From: JBAZLV01 sp964586075
GTDB taxonomy: Bacteria > Nitrospirota > UBA9217
NCBI GenBank assembly: GCA_964586075.1
Contig: CAZPGZ010000005.1
Span: 83,197-147,196, forward strand
DNA length: 64,000 nucleotides
Direction of reading: 5' to 3'
The notes beneath the pieces are model-generated. The model saw only the letters and a list, made by a program, of their open reading frames with translations, had not been told where the DNA came from and ran no database searches. This document shows positions 59,246 through 64,000 of the stretch, piece by piece. Positions within the stretch are counted from its first letter, which is position 1; every line of letters begins with the position of its first letter. The position numbers and the translations under genes were made by a program.

Positions 59246-60274
59246 TTATTTTGCCTTTGCCGCTTTTTGGATGTCTTTTTCCGCAATTTTTACCAGCTCA
59301 GGGCCTATTTCTTTCACCCATTTGTCATACACAGGTTTGGTTTTATCCTTGAAAGCTTTTGTCTGCGCAGGCGTAAGAACTGTTACTTCCATCCCGTTTT
59401 TTCGGAGGTTATCAAAGGCAACGGTGCTTCCTTCCAGACCTTCCCGTGCGCCTTTTTTCTGCCACTTCACGACATCCCGTGCAACTTTTCTGATTATCTC
59501 CTTGTCTTTCGGGTCAAAGGTATCCCAGACTTTTTTACTCACGCCAAGAATGATGGGATCGATGGTGCAATTCCACGCCGTCATGTATTTGTGCACCTGC
59601 CACAGCTTGTTCGGAATGGTGACGGATATGACGGGGTTTTCCTGTCCGTCAACCGTTCCCTGCTGAAATGCCGACAGAGCTTCGCCCCAGTTCATGGATA
59701 CGGGGTTTGCCCCCATGGCTTTGAAAATATCAATGAAAATAGGCGAGCCGACGACCCGGAATTTTAGTCCTTCGAGGTCTGCAGGTTTCACGACAGGCTT
59801 TTTGCCGTTCGTAATCTGACGGAAGCCGTTTTCCGCCCATCCCAGACCGAGCACTCCCTTTTCCTCCATAATTTTAAAAAGACGCTTGCCGACCTCTCCA
59901 TTTTCCACCGCATCAAGGGCCTTATAATTGGGAAAGAAAAAAGGCAGCGAGAACAGGTTCAACTCTTTTATTGTCGGAGACCAGTTGATCGTGGAGCCCA
60001 CGGCAAAATCGATGACCCCCTGTTTCATCAGAAGAAACTCATTCGTCTGTTTGCCGGCAAAAAGCTGCCCGCTGTAATACGGTTTTATGTTGATTCTGCC
60101 GTTCGTGGCTTTTCTCACTTCATCGGCAAACCGTGCGGCTGATTCTCCCCAGGGACCTGTCGGCCCGACGACGATGCTCATTTTATATTCAGGTTTATAA
60201 TCCGCCGAAAAAACCGTACCTGATAAACCAAAAACGAGAACAGACACCATAATGAACAACACTGATTTTTTCAT
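59246..60274 (-). CDS. dctP: TRAP transporter substrate-binding protein (DctP)
   Basis: A 342-residue periplasmic binding protein: signal peptide MKKSVLFIMVSVLVFGLSGTVFS, GPTGPWGESAARFADEVRKATNGRINIKPYYSGQLF, KFRVVGSPIFIDIFKAMGANPVSMNWGEALSAFQQGTVDGQENP (conserved Arg and Asn of the DctP family). The substrate is probably an organic acid; not identifiable from sequence. First gene of the TRAP operon; 266-base upstream gap shows no clear promoter. Confidence 0.92.
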   Translation of the reverse strand: MKKSVLFIMVSVLVFGLSGTVFSADYKPEYKMSIVVGPTGPWGESAARFADEVRKATNGRINIKPYYSGQLFAGKQTNEFLLMKQGVIDFAVGSTINWSPTIKELNLFSLPFFFPNYKALDAVENGEVGKRLFKIMEEKGVLGLGWAENGFRQITNGKKPVVKPADLEGLKFRVVGSPIFIDIFKAMGANPVSMNWGEALSAFQQGTVDGQENPVISVTIPNKLWQVHKYMTAWNCTIDPIILGVSKKVWDTFDPKDKEIIRKVARDVVKWQKKGAREGLEGSTVAFDNLRKNGMEVTVLTPAQTKAFKDKTKPVYDKWVKEIGPELVKIAEKDIQKAAKAK

Positions 60275-60540
60275 GCAATCCCCCTTTGGATTGATTTATG
60301 ACGGCGAGCGTTTCGTTGTCCGCCGGATCATTATAGAAAGGTATGGGAGAACATGTCAAGAAATTTAAGACCGAAGCGGGGGAATCTCATGAGAGCGCAG
60401 CATAAAGTCGAAGCACAAAACGACTTCAGAGGAAGACGCAATAGACATTGCACATTTATATGGCTTGAATATGCCGGGAGCAAGATGCTTTATTGCAGAA
60501 ACGTGAACAAAAGTGCTCTCTGGATGAGCTAATATTTGTA

Positions 60541-61728
60541 TTATTTTTTTCGCATCAAAAAATACAACGTTCCCTCATGCTGCATTGATCCCGCGCCGAG
60601 TTCCGCTTCCTGTCCTTGTCCCCAGAACAGGTCCGCTCGTCCTGCGCCCTTGATCGCACCGCCGGTGTCCTGGTTCAGCACAAACCGGGTAAACGGCGCC
60701 CAGGATATGATCGCCCCGTTTTCAATGACCGGCTTCTGCGAAACCAGAAAACCGAGAGTGCCTTTCGGAAAAAGCCTGCTGTCCGTCGCGATGGATCGCC
60801 CGGGGGTGAGCGGTACGCCGATGCTGCCGATTGACGGTCCTGCGTCCGTCCGGAAAAAAACATAACTGGGATTCCGGCCAAGGATCGAGGTCAGTTCATC
60901 CGGATGGTCGCGCAGATATGCGCGGATCGCCTGCATCGACATCTTCTCTTTGCTGATAGCGCCGGAATCTATCAGGTATTTGCCGATGCTCTTGTACGGC
61001 CTGCCGTTTTGTCCGTCGTACAGCACGCTGATGACCGTGCCGTTTCCCAAATCGGCCCTACCCGACCCCTGGACCTGCAACACAAAAATATCAGCGAGGT
61101 CCGAGCACCAGAGCAGTTCGAGGTCCTTCCCGGAGAGCGCTTTCTTTTGGTCGATGTCGTCGCGGGAGTAATAGGGAACGATTTTTTTGTTTTCCAGTCT
61201 GCCCAACAGTTTATTCTGAGGGAAGCCGTTGCCGAAGAGAGAGAGGTCCACTTCGATGATGTCATCAGGTTTTTTGTACAGAGGATACCGGAACGTCTCG
61301 TCCGACTTCAGCCTGCAGGAAATCACCGGTTCGTAATAGCCGGTAAACTGCATCGTTCCACGACCGTCCCTGCCTGTTGCTTGATATGGTGTAAAATTTT
61401 TCTTGATTTGTTCGATCTTCTGGTCGTAGGTAAGAGAATCGTTTTCAATGATCAGAAGAAAGTTCTGAAGCGTCACTGCCAGTTCAAGTGCCGTGGACGT
61501 CTCCTGTCCAGTCTGTAGAGTCGTGTTGGGAGGGAGCTTTTTTACAAACTCGAGGTTTTGGCGTATGGCGGCGGCCATACCCTCGAATGCCATATCGTCG
61601 CCGGGTTCTGCCGCATGCCACCATGAGACAGGCGTGAGCGCGTCCCGAGGGTCTGTTACCGGCAGCGGTTTCGGAGCGCAGGAAATGAGCAGGAAAAGCA
61701 GTATAACTGCAAAAAAGAATTTTTTCAT
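60541..61728 (-). CDS. mltA: Membrane-bound lytic murein transglycosylase A
   Basis: A 395-residue lipoprotein. Lipobox LLISC near residue 17; central motifs GYYEPVISC, VQGSGRADLG and the catalytic Asp in NQDTGGAIKGAGRADLFWG. It cleaves peptidoglycan, forming anhydro-muropeptides. It is single and reads away from the PilZ gene. Length matches MltA. Confidence 0.93.
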   Translation of the reverse strand: MKKFFFAVILLFLLISCAPKPLPVTDPRDALTPVSWWHAAEPGDDMAFEGMAAAIRQNLEFVKKLPPNTTLQTGQETSTALELAVTLQNFLLIIENDSLTYDQKIEQIKKNFTPYQATGRDGRGTMQFTGYYEPVISCRLKSDETFRYPLYKKPDDIIEVDLSLFGNGFPQNKLLGRLENKKIVPYYSRDDIDQKKALSGKDLELLWCSDLADIFVLQVQGSGRADLGNGTVISVLYDGQNGRPYKSIGKYLIDSGAISKEKMSMQAIRAYLRDHPDELTSILGRNPSYVFFRTDAGPSIGSIGVPLTPGRSIATDSRLFPKGTLGFLVSQKPVIENGAIISWAPFTRFVLNQDTGGAIKGAGRADLFWGQGQEAELGAGSMQHEGTLYFLMRKK

Positions 61729-61801
61729 ACGGGGTTGCCCGGGATATTGAAGCGGATGCGCGTTGAATGGCCGGTTGGTCGCGAAGCGCTACATGTTGTT
61801 T

Positions 61802-62509
61802 TTACTGGCTTCCGATGCTTGCTGCTTGACCTGCCAGGTAATCAATAAATACTTTGAGCGTTTCTGTGTCTTCCTCGGTCAGATTCTTGTATTCCACACC
61901 AGTTTCGTAGTACGTCTGCCCTTCTTTGTCGATCCTCGTGCAGGAGGCGACCCGGCCGATAAATGTTACGGAACTGTCTGCATTCAGGGACAGTTCCATG
62001 GGGATCAGGCTTTCTTTGTCCAGGGGTTGCTCGGACTGGATACGCATGCCGCTCAGACTGACTTCCGTCACCTTGAACTGCGCGGGATAGCTTAAAATAT
62101 TCTGGTGTGAATCGGTGATGCGAAACCGGATGCTCAACCTGCGGTCGACCATGATCGGCACGGCTGTATGCTTGTGCTGTTCAATCGAACCGAGGAAATC
62201 CTCGATAATGTTCGCCTGGCCTTCCTTGAACATGATGCCTGCCGTATAAAACAAGACCTTTTCTCCATCAGACCGAGGCTCCATTCCGGTCAGTTCGGAG
62301 CGGACCACAATACCGCGAACATCGATGGATTTTGCTTTTTCACCGAGCTTGATGACGACTTCCTTGGAAATGTTCAGCCTTCTGTCCGCTTTAATGGCGA
62401 TGCCGCCATAGCTGATGTCGATGATTTTCACGCTGTTCGCCAGGCTCATTTTGCCGTTTATTTCCATCAGGTCAACTTTGAAGCGTTTGTGTCGTCTTTT
62501 GTCCTGCAT
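61802..62509 (-). CDS. Tandem PilZ-domain protein
   Basis: A 235-residue cytoplasmic protein with two PilZ-like units. The first has RRHKR (residues 4-8) and DISYGGIAI, the second has RRLSIRF and EVSLSGMRI; these RxxxR and [DN]xSxxG motifs bind cyclic di-GMP. Both motifs are intact in unit 1; unit 2 has E in the place of D/N. It probably links c-di-GMP to motility or surface behaviour. Start 62509 is used (GGAGG, 10 bases); a GTG at 62527 is an alternative. Confidence 0.87.
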   Translation of the reverse strand: MQDKRRHKRFKVDLMEINGKMSLANSVKIIDISYGGIAIKADRRLNISKEVVIKLGEKAKSIDVRGIVVRSELTGMEPRSDGEKVLFYTAGIMFKEGQANIIEDFLGSIEQHKHTAVPIMVDRRLSIRFRITDSHQNILSYPAQFKVTEVSLSGMRIQSEQPLDKESLIPMELSLNADSSVTFIGRVASCTRIDKEGQTYYETGVEYKNLTEEDTETLKVFIDYLAGQAASIGSQ

Positions 62510-62805
62510 GTTATAGGATTCCTCCACCCTGGCGGCATGGCTATTGATGGAGTAAAAAAGCGCATGCCGCTTCTTTGCGCGGTGCTCTTGATAAAAAAAC
62601 CATTTTTTTTGTTTTTACAGGAGCCGCAGCTGATACTCGTTAATAATTTAGGATATTCCGGGGAACTTGTCAACTGGAGAAGGCAGTTATCTGCTTATAA
62701 ATAAACGAATCTCCGGAGATAAATCGCGCAGTTCCCTTCAAATGCCCGATGGTTTTCCGGCGCAGATGCGTCGTGTTGCGCGGTGTTGAGATGCTGCCGA
62801 GCAAA

Positions 62806-63729
62806 TTAGAGGTCCAAAATAATCTGTTTTCCAGCTGCCGGCAGTTCGGATTCGTCGATCTGGCGCGTGAGCGAATTCCATTCCGGATCATGTCGGTGAA
62901 GCGCATCAACCGCTTTTTTGTGATTCGTAGTCGCGTAGCAGTACGAACATCCGTGAGCGCACGTGTCGTATGCGCCGATATCCATGCTCCTTGTACAGGC
63001 GCATTCTTTTCGTGAATGAGCTGGCCGCGTATCAACGGCAGTCCGGAAGAGCGTGGACAGATACTGCCCGTCTATGCAGCGGGCTTTTTGTATGGAGCCG
63101 TCAACCAGATAATCATTGCAGCAGGCAAAAAGTTGGATGCCGTACTTTTGTGCCGTTTCTGCCAGGAGGAATGCATATTCCCTTTTTTTATCCTGGGACA
63201 AATCGACCAATGTCTGTTTGGAATGCTGATGCAGATTCCTGATGACTTTCTTATAAGGATGGGCAAAGCTTACGAAACATTTATTTGCATATCCTTTCAG
63301 CAGTTCAGCGCAGTGAACAAACTGTTCCTGAAATGCCGCAAAAGGCAGCTTATCAGTTATGCAGACCGGATCATACCGCCAGATGACCTGTTCCGGAGAG
63401 TATCGCCTGGCAAGAAACAGGTAGTCCCGCACTGCGTCTTTTATATCAGGAGTGCCGGATTCCAGCTCTTTGTTTGCGGTTATGCTAAAATGAAACAACA
63501 GATTTTTTGTCGTCTGTTCCACAGCCTCCAGCTTATTCAGGAGAGGAGAATAGTGTTTTGACCAGAAGACGATTGCGTTGACGTCTTCAGGATGCAGCGA
63601 GACCAAAAACGGCTTGCGCGTGTAAGGGTTCAGAACAAAAACGCGTCCAGCTTTCAGCCGGTTTACAAACCAGTCTGCATAAAACGCCGGAATATCAGTT
63701 CTTCTGCTGGCGGAAATTACGTGCGGCAT
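62806..63729 (-). CDS. DUF1848 family protein with Fe-S motif
   Basis: A 307-residue protein of the DUF1848 family: MPHVISASRRTDIPAFYADWFVNRLKAG, FWSKHYSPLLNKL, RYDPV and C-terminal CACTRSMDIGAYDTCAHGCSYCYAT. The CxxxxxxxxxxxxCxxxCxxC cluster binding site resembles those of photolyase-like and radical SAM enzymes. The fold and activity are unknown. It is encoded alone, leftward. Confidence 0.85.
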   Translation of the reverse strand: MPHVISASRRTDIPAFYADWFVNRLKAGRVFVLNPYTRKPFLVSLHPEDVNAIVFWSKHYSPLLNKLEAVEQTTKNLLFHFSITANKELESGTPDIKDAVRDYLFLARRYSPEQVIWRYDPVCITDKLPFAAFQEQFVHCAELLKGYANKCFVSFAHPYKKVIRNLHQHSKQTLVDLSQDKKREYAFLLAETAQKYGIQLFACCNDYLVDGSIQKARCIDGQYLSTLFRTAVDTRPAHSRKECACTRSMDIGAYDTCAHGCSYCYATTNHKKAVDALHRHDPEWNSLTRQIDESELPAAGKQIILDL

Positions 63730-63906
63730 GTTTTTCACGTTACACAACCTCTTCCAGGATACTATAAACCACCCGGCCGGATGAGTGAAACGAAAAAATA
63801 CATAGAGTATAGGTGGGTGATGATTTTTAATGGAACCTTCACTTTTTTTCCTTGTTTTAGTGTAGTATAGTACTTACTTACATTTTAGTATTAACGAGGG
63901 CTCTTT

Positions 63907-64000
63907 ATGCCGCAGCTATTTCTTTCTTTTCTATTTATTATAGTGTTTCTCTTTCCCCAGGGAGGGGAGGCATTGAATTTGGGAGAGGGTCTTCGGATTG
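63907..64000 (+). CDS. Outer-membrane efflux protein, TolC-like, 5' end
   Basis: Only 31 codons are visible: a signal peptide (MPQLFLSFLFIIVFLFPQGGEA) followed by LNLGEGLRI, matching the LTLEEAIRIAL start of TolC-type outer-membrane channels. Upstream (63862-63895) AGTATAGTACTTACTTACATTTTAGTA looks like a TetR-type operator plus -10, as common for efflux operons. The gene runs off the window. Confidence 0.55.
   Translation, partial: MPQLFLSFLFIIVFLFPQGGEALNLGEGLRI

Noticed and set aside
1..64000. CRISPR arrays, tRNA or rRNA genes, insertion sequences
   Set aside because: No regularly spaced repeats, no cloverleaf-like or rRNA sequence, and no transposase frame was recognised.

Overview
The window reads as one chromosomal stretch of a Gram-negative, anaerobic, nitrogen-fixing bacterium. 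Outer-membrane proteins, a Pal lipoprotein and HtrA show the Gram-negative envelope. An octaheme cytochrome, an ORP-type (orange protein) iron-sulfur ATPase cluster, a selenocysteine-containing peroxiredoxin, a fused NifEN and NifI1/NifI2 proteins point to a Desulfobacterota- or Nitrospirota-like organism. That placement is inference from gene content; no rRNA gene is present.

Layout. 1-3 kb: end of a YeeE/YedE sulfur transporter, a small exported protein, an octaheme tetrathionate-reductase-family cytochrome and a peroxiredoxin whose catalytic Cys codon is TGA followed by a SECIS-like hairpin. 3.6-8.1 kb: an exported ankyrin protein, then a leftward metal-uptake operon (small His-rich protein, outer-membrane barrel, binding protein, permease; no ATPase). 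8.4-19.8 kb: a large ORP-like region with five small MTH1175/NifX-fold proteins, a PAS-containing sigma-54 activator, a perfect sigma-54 promoter, two ferredoxin-type MinD ATPases, an IscU-Mrp fusion, two CGGC proteins, a 4Fe-4S protein, a DUF134 regulator and a metallo-beta-lactamase-fold protein. 20-29 kb: Pal, HtrA/DegP, an M16 peptidase and a proton-pump-like P-type ATPase. 29-41 kb: nitrogen control, with two sigma-54-preceded ammonium-transporter/PII operons (porin-amt-glnK and glnB-amt), an oxidative-stress group (rubrerythrin, SOD, PerR-like) and an NtrB/NtrC pair. 41-43.4 kb: UbiE, RibB under an FMN riboswitch and a small regulator. 43.6-57.4 kb: nifH-D-K-EN-X-nifI1-nifI2-ferredoxin-GNAT, then nifB-hesA behind its own sigma-54 promoter, then modE-mop-modABC. 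57.5-64 kb: TRAP transporter, MltA, a tandem PilZ protein, a DUF1848 protein and the start of a TolC-like gene.

How it fits together. Sigma-54 is the common thread: motifs of the form TGGCA[CTA]-N5-TTGC[TA] precede the ankyrin gene, the ORP operon, both amt operons, nifH and nifB. The local NtrBC pair is the likely driver of the amt operons. The nif and mod genes together supply nitrogenase, its cofactor scaffold, electron donor, post-translational switch and molybdate. nifU, nifS, nifV and nifA are not in the window. By eye the first ~29 kb is more AT-rich than the rest.
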